A stretch of 64,000 nt of DNA from contig JADJWQ010000003.1 in assembly GCA_016716265.1 (NCBI GenBank), positions 124,001 through 188,000 of the forward strand, given 5' to 3'. Below the pieces are notes generated by a model, which was not told where the DNA came from, did not search any database, and was given only the letters and a program-made list of their open reading frames with translations. The position numbers were made by a program, and so were the translations under genes. Numbering within the stretch: the stretch's first letter is position 1; the number at the start of each line of letters is the position of its first letter. This stretch comes from Planctomycetota bacterium (GTDB lineage Bacteria > Planctomycetota > UBA1135 > UBA2386). Shown here piece after piece: positions 54,229-61,986 of the stretch.

Positions 54229-55380
54229 ATGACCTCTGCCACGCGACGCTCTCCCCGCCAGCCGCTCGTCGTCTCCTGGGGCATGGCGCTCGCCGTGCTC
54301 GGCGCGTGTGCGACGCCGGATCCCGCCCGCCTCGACGACGGGCGCGCGATCCGCGACCTGCCACCCGCGGCGCTCCGACTCGGAATCGGGCCGCTCGACG
54401 GCCAGCCGATCGCGACCGCCGAGCCGGACGCGATCCCGCACGACTGGACGCGCGACGCCATCGAGCGCGGTCTGCTCGACGGCCTGCGCGAGCTGCGCGC
54501 GGCCACGGAGCTCGTCCCGGTCGCCGACGCGGCGGACGCCGCCGCGCAGGGCTGCGACCTGTACCTCCAGCCGCGGCTCGAGCGCCCGCAGATCGATCTC
54601 CGCTACGCCGACTACGGGTCGAACTGGTTCGCGTCGCTCGGCTTCTGGATGGTCACCTGGGTCGGCGGCCTGTTCTTCGAGGACTCGCTCTACGCGACCG
54701 ACTTGCAGCTCGGACTGGCGTTCCTCGACCGGCAGTCGATCGTCGATGGCCACGACCTCGCCACGCGCAGCTGGGCCGGGACGACGCTGACCAGCGGCGA
54801 CGTCGAGCTCGCGTTCTTCGATCGCAACCCGTTCTTCTCGTGGCCGACCGTGCAGTCGTTCGTGCTGCCGCCGTTCTGGACCTCGGACTCGGAGCCGGAG
54901 ACCGGAGCGATCCTCGCCGAGCGGGCGCTGTTCTCGGTCGCCGCACAAGCGGCCCGCTACCTGAAGCTGGACCTCGAGCGCGCCCTCGAGCTCGAGGTCG
55001 GCACGATCGCGTTCGGCGCCAGCGCCGAGAGCCCGCTCGACAACGAGAGCCTCGTGCCGGCGGATGGCCGGATCCCGCTCGTCGTGCGCGCATCGAGCAG
55101 CGTGGATCGTGTCGAGGTCGCCGTCGACGATCGTCCGCTCGGCGCAGACCTGGAGCCGATCGACATCGAGCGACAGCAGACCGGTGCCGCGCGTTTCATC
55201 GCTCCGTTCCTCGGCGAGCGCGCGCTGCAGCTCGATCCGGCGGCGCTCCCTGCGGACGCCACCGTGATCCGGGTGGTCGCGGTGCTGGCGGACGGCAATC
55301 GGCTGCATCGGACGCTCCGGCTGTTCCGGAGCGAGGCGGCGCGCAGCAGCTGGCTGGCGCGCAGCGCACCCGCCGATTGA
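54229..55380 (+). CDS. Lipoprotein of unknown function in the T6SS locus
   Basis: 383 residues from ATG 54229; a GTG at 54217 is less likely. The lipoprotein signal ends AVLGAC with the lipid-bearing Cys27. The mature part has a membrane-proximal hydrophobic segment (NWFASLGFWMVTWVGGLFFE), possibly an amphipathic anchor. A beta-rich C-terminus (PLVVRASSSVDRVEVAVDDR; VIRVVAVLADGNRLHRTLRL) follows. No family recognised. It sits between the kinase and the kinase-like gene on the same strand, so it may link the sensor kinase to the outer membrane or periplasm (inference). Confidence 0.75.
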   Translation: MTSATRRSPRQPLVVSWGMALAVLGACATPDPARLDDGRAIRDLPPAALRLGIGPLDGQPIATAEPDAIPHDWTRDAIERGLLDGLRELRAATELVPVADAADAAAQGCDLYLQPRLERPQIDLRYADYGSNWFASLGFWMVTWVGGLFFEDSLYATDLQLGLAFLDRQSIVDGHDLATRSWAGTTLTSGDVELAFFDRNPFFSWPTVQSFVLPPFWTSDSEPETGAILAERALFSVAAQAARYLKLDLERALELEVGTIAFGASAESPLDNESLVPADGRIPLVVRASSSVDRVEVAVDDRPLGADLEPIDIERQQTGAARFIAPFLGERALQLDPAALPADATVIRVVAVLADGNRLHRTLRLFRSEAARSSWLARSAPAD

Positions 55381-55399
55381 GCCCGGCTGACCGTCGCGC

Positions 55400-55429
55400 T
55401 TGACGGCGCGGACCGCCGCGGGGTCTGAT
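55400..55429 (+). promoter_or_regulatory. Candidate promoter inside the T6SS locus
   Basis: TTGACG (55400-55405), 18 bases, TCTGAT (55424-55429), with ATG 6 bases later at 55436. It would give a leaderless transcript for the kinase-like gene and those downstream. Confidence 0.3.
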
Positions 55430-55435
55430 CCCGGT

Positions 55436-57592
55436 ATGGCGCTGCCGTTTCCCGCTCCGGAGATCGACGAATGGGTGCCGGTCGCCGTGCTGGGAGACCC
55501 GCGCGCCACCGTGCAGGTCTGGGGACCCCGCCTCGAGCTGGCGGCGTGGCCCGACCTCGGCGGTGGCGGCCCGAGCTTCGTGCACCTCGACCTGAGCGGA
55601 CGCTTCAGCCAGGTGTTGCTCGGCCGCATCGCGGCGCGCGGGATGCCGCTGCAGTACGTGGCGGTCAAGCTGGCGCGCGACAACTTCCGGGAGACCTCGA
55701 GCGGGCTCGCCGCCGCACACGTCGACAATGCGGAGCTGGCCGCGGGCTGGGAGCGCGAGAAGATGACGCTCGCGATGCTGCGCGGGCAGGGCGCGGTCGC
55801 GATGCTGCTGATCGACGACGGTGGCCCGCTCGCCGCACCGTTGGTGCATTGCCGGCACATGCGGCAGACCTTCCGGCCAATCGACCCGCGCACCGGCCAG
55901 CCGCTGCAGCTGTGCCGCGACCCCGGGGTGCTGGAGCTGACCGGCCTGCCGCACCCGGAGCAGAGCCTCGCGCGCTACCTGTACGATCCCGATGCCGAGC
56001 TCGCCGCCGGTGAGCCCGACGACGGCGCCAGCGAGACGCTGCCGCGCTTCTTCACGTGGTCGGAGATCGGCTCGCCCGCGCAGCGCATCCCGGCGCTCGC
56101 CCAGGGCCGCGAGATCTTCCGCAGCTGGCGCGCGCTGTTCCGGCCGTCGCTGCCAGCCGACGCGCAGGGCGCGCTCGAGCGCACGTTCGCCTGCTGGACC
56201 TGCCCGGAGCAGTCCGCCTGCTACCGCCAGGGCGAGGAGGCGAGCGCGCGGCTGACGCCGCTGACGTTCTACGGCGGCCCCGCGATCGTCACCGAGGCGC
56301 TGCCGCTGCGCGTCGACGAGCTCGCCGACCTGCTCGGCGGCGCGCGCCTCGCCGACGTGTTCCCGGCCGGCTTCGGCCCGGAGGCCAAGGGGCGCGAGAT
56401 CCTGCTACACGGCTTCGCGGCGGCGGTCGGCGAGCGACCGCCGTGGGTGGTCGCCCGCGGCGCGCCCGGGTTCGCGACCGAAGTGCTCGCGCGCAAGCTC
56501 GAGCTCGTGCACCAGATCGCGCGCGCGCTGCGCTCGTTCCACGAGTCGACCTCGCGCCCGCACCTCGACCTGTCGCCCGGCAGTCTGATGGCGCGCGTGA
56601 CCCCGCCGCGCGGCGTCGTCGACGCGCCGTGGGACTTCGAGGTCCAGCTCGTCGACGTCGGCTGCCAGGTCCGGCAGCGCCTCGCGCCGCGCGCGCCGGA
56701 GACCGTGCCGGTCGCGTGGCTGCCGGCCGCCGGCCACGACCGGCAGTACGCACCGGAGTGGCTCGACGACGCCGAGGGCCGGGCGCCGACCCGCGCCCGG
56801 ATGACCTGCAACGAGCCCGACAAGCAGGGCGCGATCGACCGTATCCGCATGCGCGCCGAGCTGACCCCGCCGTTCGAGGTGCAGCGCGGCGACTTCGTCC
56901 GGCTGCGCGTCGACGAAGGCGTGCCGCGACTGCGCGAGCTCGGCCACGATCTGGTCGGCACCGTGATGGGCGTCGAAGGGCGGCTGGTCCGCTTCGAGGT
57001 CCACGCCGGCGAGCCGCTCGCGCACCGCGCCGACCTGCCGATCCACTTCGACGCCGACGTCACCTTCTTCCGCCGCCTGCACGCGCCCTGCGACCTGCAC
57101 GCGCTCGCGCTGCTCGGCTTCCGCATCCTGCTGACCAACGAGCACCTCGACCCGCGCGCGGCGCTCGAGCTCGGCCGCCGTCTGATCGCGACGCTGCGCC
57201 ACCGCATCTTGGAGGGCCAGCGCCGCGATGCGGGCTCGATCGAGACGATGGCGCGCACGCTGCTGCGCGAACAGATCGACCTCGCCGACCGCAGCCACGC
57301 GGTCTACTTCGGCACCGACCGGCCGCTCGAGCCGGACGACGGCCCCGCGCCCGAACTGTGGGACGACGCATTGCTCACGCTGCTGCGGATCGGGACGTTC
57401 CTGCCCGCCTACGGCGTGTGCCAGCACCACCTCGACTGCGACCTCGACGCGCCGGCCACCGCATCGCGTCGCGCCGAGGCGCTGCTGCGCGACCTCGTCG
57501 ACCGCGTGCACGCGGCGTTGCCGTGGGCGCGGCCGCGCGCGCAGGAGCTGGTCGAGCTGTGCGACCTGCTGAGCCCGGAGGGCCTGTCGTGA
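55436..57592 (+). CDS. Divergent protein-kinase-like protein in the T6SS locus
   Basis: 718 residues from ATG 55436; a TTG at 55400 is possible. Residues that match a protein kinase fold are visible: VAVKLA (Lys78), WEREKM (Glu107), RPHLDLSPGSLM (Asp378, where HRDxKPxN is expected; the Asn is replaced by Ser) and QLVDVG (Asp407 in place of DFG). The N- and C-lobe signals are separated by an insert with a Cys cluster (Cys253, Cys256, Cys262 in ACWTCPEQSACY) that could bind metal. It may be an active atypical kinase or a pseudokinase partner of the upstream kinase. The C-terminal 300 residues are unknown. The stop overlaps the FHA gene start, so expression is coupled to the T6SS genes. Confidence 0.65.
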   Translation: MALPFPAPEIDEWVPVAVLGDPRATVQVWGPRLELAAWPDLGGGGPSFVHLDLSGRFSQVLLGRIAARGMPLQYVAVKLARDNFRETSSGLAAAHVDNAELAAGWEREKMTLAMLRGQGAVAMLLIDDGGPLAAPLVHCRHMRQTFRPIDPRTGQPLQLCRDPGVLELTGLPHPEQSLARYLYDPDAELAAGEPDDGASETLPRFFTWSEIGSPAQRIPALAQGREIFRSWRALFRPSLPADAQGALERTFACWTCPEQSACYRQGEEASARLTPLTFYGGPAIVTEALPLRVDELADLLGGARLADVFPAGFGPEAKGREILLHGFAAAVGERPPWVVARGAPGFATEVLARKLELVHQIARALRSFHESTSRPHLDLSPGSLMARVTPPRGVVDAPWDFEVQLVDVGCQVRQRLAPRAPETVPVAWLPAAGHDRQYAPEWLDDAEGRAPTRARMTCNEPDKQGAIDRIRMRAELTPPFEVQRGDFVRLRVDEGVPRLRELGHDLVGTVMGVEGRLVRFEVHAGEPLAHRADLPIHFDADVTFFRRLHAPCDLHALALLGFRILLTNEHLDPRAALELGRRLIATLRHRILEGQRRDAGSIETMARTLLREQIDLADRSHAVYFGTDRPLEPDDGPAPELWDDALLTLLRIGTFLPAYGVCQHHLDCDLDAPATASRRAEALLRDLVDRVHAALPWARPRAQELVELCDLLSPEGLS

Positions 57593-58998
57593 AGTTCCTG
57601 AAGCTCTCCGTCTGGGATCTGCGCACCGGCGAGTGCGTGCTGCGCGACCGCGAGTTCCGCGACGACGTCGTCGTGTTCGGCCGCAGCGCGGACGTGCAGT
57701 GCACGCTGCCGGAGAAGTCCAACGAGGAGGTCTCGCGCCGCCACGGCCAGTTCGCGCGCAACGGCGCGAACTCGTTCCTGGTGCTCGACAAGAGCTCGCT
57801 CGGCAAGACCTGGCTGAACCAGCGCCACCTGCGGCAGGGCCAGCCGGTGCCGGTGCACGACGGCGACGAGGTGTTCGTCGGCGAGCAGCGCTGGCGCATC
57901 GACGTGCGGCTCGTCGACGCGGCGCCGGCAGCGGGCTTCGAAGCGCCGCGGCCGATCGAGCCGGAGCCGCCGCGCCCCGAGCCGACCCCGACGCCGCGCG
58001 ACCTCACGCCCCGCGTGGAGACCCCGCCGCGACCCGTGCCTGTGCGCCCGGAACCCGTGCGCCCGGAACCCGTGCGCCCGGAGCCGGTCCGCCCCGAGCC
58101 GGTCCGCCCTCAGCCGCTGCCGCCCGACCCCGAGCTGCGCGCGGTGGTGGCGGCGCCCAGCGACCCGATCCAGCCGCTCGTCGACGGCATCCGCGCGCGG
58201 CTCGCCGAGCAGTACGCGGCGTCGCGCGACCTGCATCGCGACGTGCGGCGCCGGCAGCTCGCCGAGACGCTGCGCGAGTTCGTGCTGACACTCGAGCCGC
58301 GCGACAAGCCGCAGGTGCTGGCCCGCCTGCGCAGCGGCTTCGCGCACGCGCTGCCGGTCGCGGCACCGCCCCCGGTGTTCGAGCCCGAGCCGACCGGCGA
58401 CCTGCACACGGCCGGCGTCGACGAGCTGGCCGCGCGCGTCCTCGGCGCGGCACCGGCCGACGATGCCGCGCGGGCGGACTTCCTGGACCGCATCGAGCGC
58501 AGCCTCCGGAGCCTCGTCGAAGGGCTGGTCCGGCTGCACGTGCAGCGGCGCGACTTCAACGACGGTCTCGGCACCGCGTCGGAGACGATGATGGGCCGCA
58601 GCGGCCAGAATCCGCTGCTGATCCGGCTCGACACGCCGTCGGTGCTGCGCGCGCTGCTCGGGCGCGGGCTCGCGGGCGACCCGGATCGCGCCGACCAGCT
58701 GTTGCGCAACGCGATCGGCCGGATCGAGCGCCACATCGCGGGGCTGGTGGCGATCTCGCGCGAGGCACCGCGCGTGACGCTCGCCGAGATCGACCCCGAC
58801 GACATCGAGAAGGAGAACAAGGTGCTGGTCGGCCCGCTCGGCGCGATGCGCTGGTGGAAGAGCTTCCGCGAGCTCCACGAGGAGCTGCTGACCAACGCTG
58901 GCGGTCTGTTCGACCGGATCTGGCCCGAGCTGAGCCTCGCCTACAGCCGCGAGCAGCATCCCCGGAGCCGGCAGGACGACTCCGGTCGGGCCGAGTGA
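57589..58998 (+). CDS. fha: T6SS-associated FHA-domain protein (Fha/TagH)
   Basis: 469 residues. The GTG at 57589 overlaps the previous stop and has GGAGG at 57578-57582. The FHA domain covers about 27-108: VVFGRSADV, SRRHGQF, then FLVLDKSSLGKTWLN and HDGDEVFVGEQ. These are the phosphothreonine-binding loop residues Arg32, Ser49, Arg50 and His52. A Pro/Glu linker with five VRPEP-type repeats lies at about 150-175. The C-terminal half is the T6SS-specific FHA-associated domain (QNPLLIRLDTPSVLRALLGR; WWKSFRELHEELLTNAGGLF). In other bacteria PpkA phosphorylates Fha to switch on secretion. Confidence 0.9.
   Translation: MKFLKLSVWDLRTGECVLRDREFRDDVVVFGRSADVQCTLPEKSNEEVSRRHGQFARNGANSFLVLDKSSLGKTWLNQRHLRQGQPVPVHDGDEVFVGEQRWRIDVRLVDAAPAAGFEAPRPIEPEPPRPEPTPTPRDLTPRVETPPRPVPVRPEPVRPEPVRPEPVRPEPVRPQPLPPDPELRAVVAAPSDPIQPLVDGIRARLAEQYAASRDLHRDVRRRQLAETLREFVLTLEPRDKPQVLARLRSGFAHALPVAAPPPVFEPEPTGDLHTAGVDELAARVLGAAPADDAARADFLDRIERSLRSLVEGLVRLHVQRRDFNDGLGTASETMMGRSGQNPLLIRLDTPSVLRALLGRGLAGDPDRADQLLRNAIGRIERHIAGLVAISREAPRVTLAEIDPDDIEKENKVLVGPLGAMRWWKSFRELHEELLTNAGGLFDRIWPELSLAYSREQHPRSRQDDSGRAE
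58039..58113 (+). repeat. Five 15-bp repeats encoding a PVRPE linker
   Basis: Five tandem units of 15 bases (CCCGTGCGCCCGGAA type) encode PVRPE four times and then PVRPQ. Units 2 and 3 are nearly identical, so slippage could change linker length. Confidence 0.85.
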
Positions 58999-59175
58999 AC
59001 CGCGCGGTTCGCGTCCGTGCGATCGGCGGCGCGCGCCGCTAGCATGGCGCCGCTCGTCTTCCCGACTCCGGCCCTTCGCTGGCCCGCTCGCTGTCCCTGA
59101 CCCACGAGCTCCGCCGGTCGACCGACCCCGCGGTAGCGTCGAGACCGCGTACCCGTATCGAGACGGTGCAGAAGC

Positions 59176-59682
59176 ATGACGACGTCGATGCCCCACCCGC
59201 GCTGGACCCCGCTCGCGGCGCTGCTCGTCGGCCTGCTGGCCGCGTGTGCGAGCCCGCCGCTCGACGTGCGTCTGAAGACCACGTCGAATACCAACGAGAC
59301 GCGCTCGCTGGCCACCAACGAGCCGCCGAGCCCCAAGCCGCTCGATGTCTACGTCTACGAGCTCGCCGCCGACGACGAGACGGCGTTCCTCAAGAAGTCC
59401 CGCGACGCGCTGGTCCCGAAGCCCGACGAGCCGCCATTCGGCCTGGCCTGCTGGGAGCTGACGCTGACCCGCCTGAGCACCGAGATCGACGTGCGTGACG
59501 AGCTCGGGAAGTCCGACCAGCGGCTGGCGGACGACACGGCGTTCGTCGGCGTGTTCGCGCAGTTCAACGAGTACCACGCCGGCATGAAGGACCGCGCGGT
59601 GGTCGCGATCGACGAGCTCGACAAGGTCGCGTTCCTGATCGGCAAGGACTCGGTGACGATCGTGCCGAGGGAGCAGGACTGA
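59176..59682 (+). CDS. tssJ: Type VI secretion lipoprotein TssJ
   Basis: 168 residues. The lipoprotein signal ends LLAAC with Cys24 as the lipid site. The mature domain is the small beta-sandwich of TssJ (LDVYVYELAADDETAFLKKS; LTRLSTEIDVRDELGKSDQR; VGVFAQFNEYHAGMKDRAVV). TssJ anchors TssM to the outer membrane, which implies a two-membrane envelope. The stop overlaps the tssK ATG (TGATG). ATG 59176 is chosen over ATG 59188 because it gives a fuller basic n-region. Confidence 0.88.
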   Translation: MTTSMPHPRWTPLAALLVGLLAACASPPLDVRLKTTSNTNETRSLATNEPPSPKPLDVYVYELAADDETAFLKKSRDALVPKPDEPPFGLACWELTLTRLSTEIDVRDELGKSDQRLADDTAFVGVFAQFNEYHAGMKDRAVVAIDELDKVAFLIGKDSVTIVPREQD

Positions 59683-61022
59683 TGGTGGAGTTCCGCCGCG
59701 TGCTCTGGGAGGAAGGCACCTTCCTCAGCCCCCAGCACCTCCAGCTCGCCGACCGCCACCACGAGGGCGTCGTGCGCGAGCGCTTCGCGCAGCTGCACAC
59801 CTTTCCGTGGGGCCTGTCGGCGTTGCGGATCGACGAGGAGTCGCTCGTCACCGGCACGCTGCAGATCGAGCAGGTCGCGGGCGTGTTCCGCGACGGCTTC
59901 TGGTTCGACACCGAGACGCGCGACACCGCGCCGCCGCCGCGCAGCTTCATCGAGATCTTCGACCCGAAGGCGGGCTCGCTCGGCGTGCACATCGCGCTGC
60001 CGCGCACCGGCGAGAGCGGGCTGCGCTGCGTCGATCCCGCGACCGGCGTGCAGGTGCTCGCGCCGTTCGCACCGGACGAGGTCCAGCTGACCGACGAGAC
60101 GCGGCCCAACTCGAGCTCGCGGCCGGTCCGCGTCGCGCAGACCCAGCTCCGCGTGATGTTCGACGGCGAGCCGCTCGCCGACTACGAGACGCTGAAGATC
60201 GCCGAGCTGCAGCAGAGCGCGCAGGGCGGCTACCGGCTGCGCGAGGACTTCGTGCCGCCGTGCCTGTCGATCGACGTGTCGCCGTGGCTGTTGAGCCAGC
60301 TGAAGACCGTCGTCCAGCAGTTCGGCGCGCGCGCCGGCGACCTCGGCGTCAAGTACCGCCAGACCGGCGGGCTCGGCGAGGCGGTCGGCCTGATCCAGCT
60401 GGTGACGATCGGCAGCCACTGGCCACGCCTGCTGCACCTGTTCGACCATCGCAGCGGCGTGCACCCGCAGACGCTGTTCCTCGAGCTGATCTCGCTGGCC
60501 GGTGGGCTCACCGCGTTCCGCGAAGGCGTGTCGCCGAGCGACCTGCCGCAGTACGACCACACGAAGCTCGCCGACACGTTCAAGGGCGTGATGCGTCACC
60601 TGGTGCTCGGCGAGGGCCCGCAGGCGCAGGCGGACGTCACGCGGCTGACGGTGTCGTTCGACTCGCCGATGTGGGTCGGTGCGATCGCCGACCCCGCGCT
60701 GTTCCAGTCGGCGGAGTTCTACCTCGCGGTCGAATCCTCGCAGCCGCCGGAGGAGCTGATCCCGCGCTTCCCGCGCCTCGCCAAGATCAGCGGCAGCAAG
60801 CAGAAGGTCCGCGAGCTGGTGATGTTCCAGGTGCCGGGCCTGTCGACCCGCCACGTGCAGGTGCTGCCGAACAACGTGCGCCTCGAGGCCGGTCGCGTCT
60901 ACTTCGAGCTGCAGCGCGCCGGCGAGCACTGGGACGCGATCGAGGCGGCCGCCGAGGTCGTCATGCTGTTCCCTGGCGCGCTGCAGGTGCAGAGCGTCGA
61001 GGTGCTGTGCGTGCCGAAGTGA
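59682..61022 (+). CDS. tssK: Type VI secretion baseplate protein TssK
   Basis: 446 residues, full length. The N-terminus MVEFRRVLWEEGTFLSPQHL is the hallmark of TssK. The body has beta domains (GEPLADYETLKIAELQQSAQ; GGYRLREDFVPPCLSIDVSP), a helical stalk, and a C-terminal domain (SAEFYLAVESSQPPEELIPR; VPGLSTRHVQVLPNNVRLEA). TssK links the baseplate to the TssL-TssM membrane complex. Overlaps tssJ and is 28 bases upstream of tssL. Confidence 0.95.
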   Translation: MVEFRRVLWEEGTFLSPQHLQLADRHHEGVVRERFAQLHTFPWGLSALRIDEESLVTGTLQIEQVAGVFRDGFWFDTETRDTAPPPRSFIEIFDPKAGSLGVHIALPRTGESGLRCVDPATGVQVLAPFAPDEVQLTDETRPNSSSRPVRVAQTQLRVMFDGEPLADYETLKIAELQQSAQGGYRLREDFVPPCLSIDVSPWLLSQLKTVVQQFGARAGDLGVKYRQTGGLGEAVGLIQLVTIGSHWPRLLHLFDHRSGVHPQTLFLELISLAGGLTAFREGVSPSDLPQYDHTKLADTFKGVMRHLVLGEGPQAQADVTRLTVSFDSPMWVGAIADPALFQSAEFYLAVESSQPPEELIPRFPRLAKISGSKQKVRELVMFQVPGLSTRHVQVLPNNVRLEAGRVYFELQRAGEHWDAIEAAAEVVMLFPGALQVQSVEVLCVPK

Positions 61023-61050
61023 TCCGAGAGACTGCGGCCGGGAGCCCGCG

Positions 61051-61986
61051 ATGTACCCCACCGACGACCCCTACTCCTCCGGCCGCCGCGGCCGCTCCCG
61101 TGGCCGCCCCGACCGCGCTGACGACGACCGCGACGACTACGAACGCGACGACTACGAACGCGATGACCACGGACGAGGCGGCCGCGGGCGTGGCGACGAC
61201 GACGAGGGGCAGACCGTCATCGGTCGCCCGGTGGGCCGCCGGCAGCGCAGCGGCACGACGCTCGTCGAGCTGACCGAACCACTGTTCGCGCTGGTGATCA
61301 CGCTGCGGGAGAGCGACGAGATCGGCTCCGCCGCGAAGATCCGCCAGGCGTTCCGGACGCTGGCCGCCCAGCTCCGCGAGCGCGCGGATGCCGCCGGCCT
61401 CGATCCCGAGCGCGTCGAGCACGCGCTCTACGCGATCGCCCGGCTCGTCGACGAGACCGTCCTCGGCAGCCACTCGGACGCGGCGCTCTTGTGGCGCGAC
61501 GAGCCACTCGACGAGCGGCTGCCCGACGAGGGCGACGGTGGCGTGCGCGTGTTCGATCAGCTCCAGGCCACGATGGGCTCGACGCAGCACCCGGAGTCGG
61601 TCGACCTGCTCGAGGTCTACCTGCACTGCCTCGCCCACGGGCTCCGCGGGATGTACGGCGCGCGCGGTCAGCTCCAGCAGCTCCACGCGCTGCGCCAGGA
61701 CCTCGCACGCACGATCCGCCGCGCCCGGCGCGGCGCCGACGCCGAGCTGCCGCTGTGCACCGGCGTCAAGCCGGCGAGCCAGCTCGCGAGGCTGCGCCGC
61801 AGCGTGCCGACCTGGGCGTTCGTCGCGCTGATCCTCAGCGCGACGCTGGTCGTGATGTGGATCATGGCCGACCGGGCCGCCGGGGTCCGCGACGAGGCCG
61901 TGCGCGGCCTCGGTCCAGTGGTCGGCTCGGCGGCCGGGGACGGGAGCGGGAACGGCAACGGGACCCGCGAAGGAGGCGATCGATGA
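61051..61986 (+). CDS. tssL: Type VI secretion membrane protein TssL (DotU/IcmH)
   Basis: 311 residues. The N-terminal 60 residues are Asp/Arg-rich with a DDYER repeat, an extension not usual for TssL. The DotU core follows (LVELTEPLFALVITLRESDE; ARLVDETVLGSHSDAALLWR; DLLEVYLHCLAHGLRGMYG). One C-terminal membrane helix lies at about 254-272 (WAFVALILSATLVVMWIMAD). After it there is only a Gly/Asn-rich tail, so there is no peptidoglycan-binding OmpA-like domain; that anchoring must come from another protein. Its stop overlaps the tssM start (ATGA). Confidence 0.93.
   Translation: MYPTDDPYSSGRRGRSRGRPDRADDDRDDYERDDYERDDHGRGGRGRGDDDEGQTVIGRPVGRRQRSGTTLVELTEPLFALVITLRESDEIGSAAKIRQAFRTLAAQLRERADAAGLDPERVEHALYAIARLVDETVLGSHSDAALLWRDEPLDERLPDEGDGGVRVFDQLQATMGSTQHPESVDLLEVYLHCLAHGLRGMYGARGQLQQLHALRQDLARTIRRARRGADAELPLCTGVKPASQLARLRRSVPTWAFVALILSATLVVMWIMADRAAGVRDEAVRGLGPVVGSAAGDGSGNGNGTREGGDR

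Noticed and set aside
55436..57592. Calling this gene a standard active Ser/Thr kinase
   Set aside because: The catalytic-loop Asn and DFG Phe are replaced and the lobes are separated by a large insert; only kinase-like is supported.
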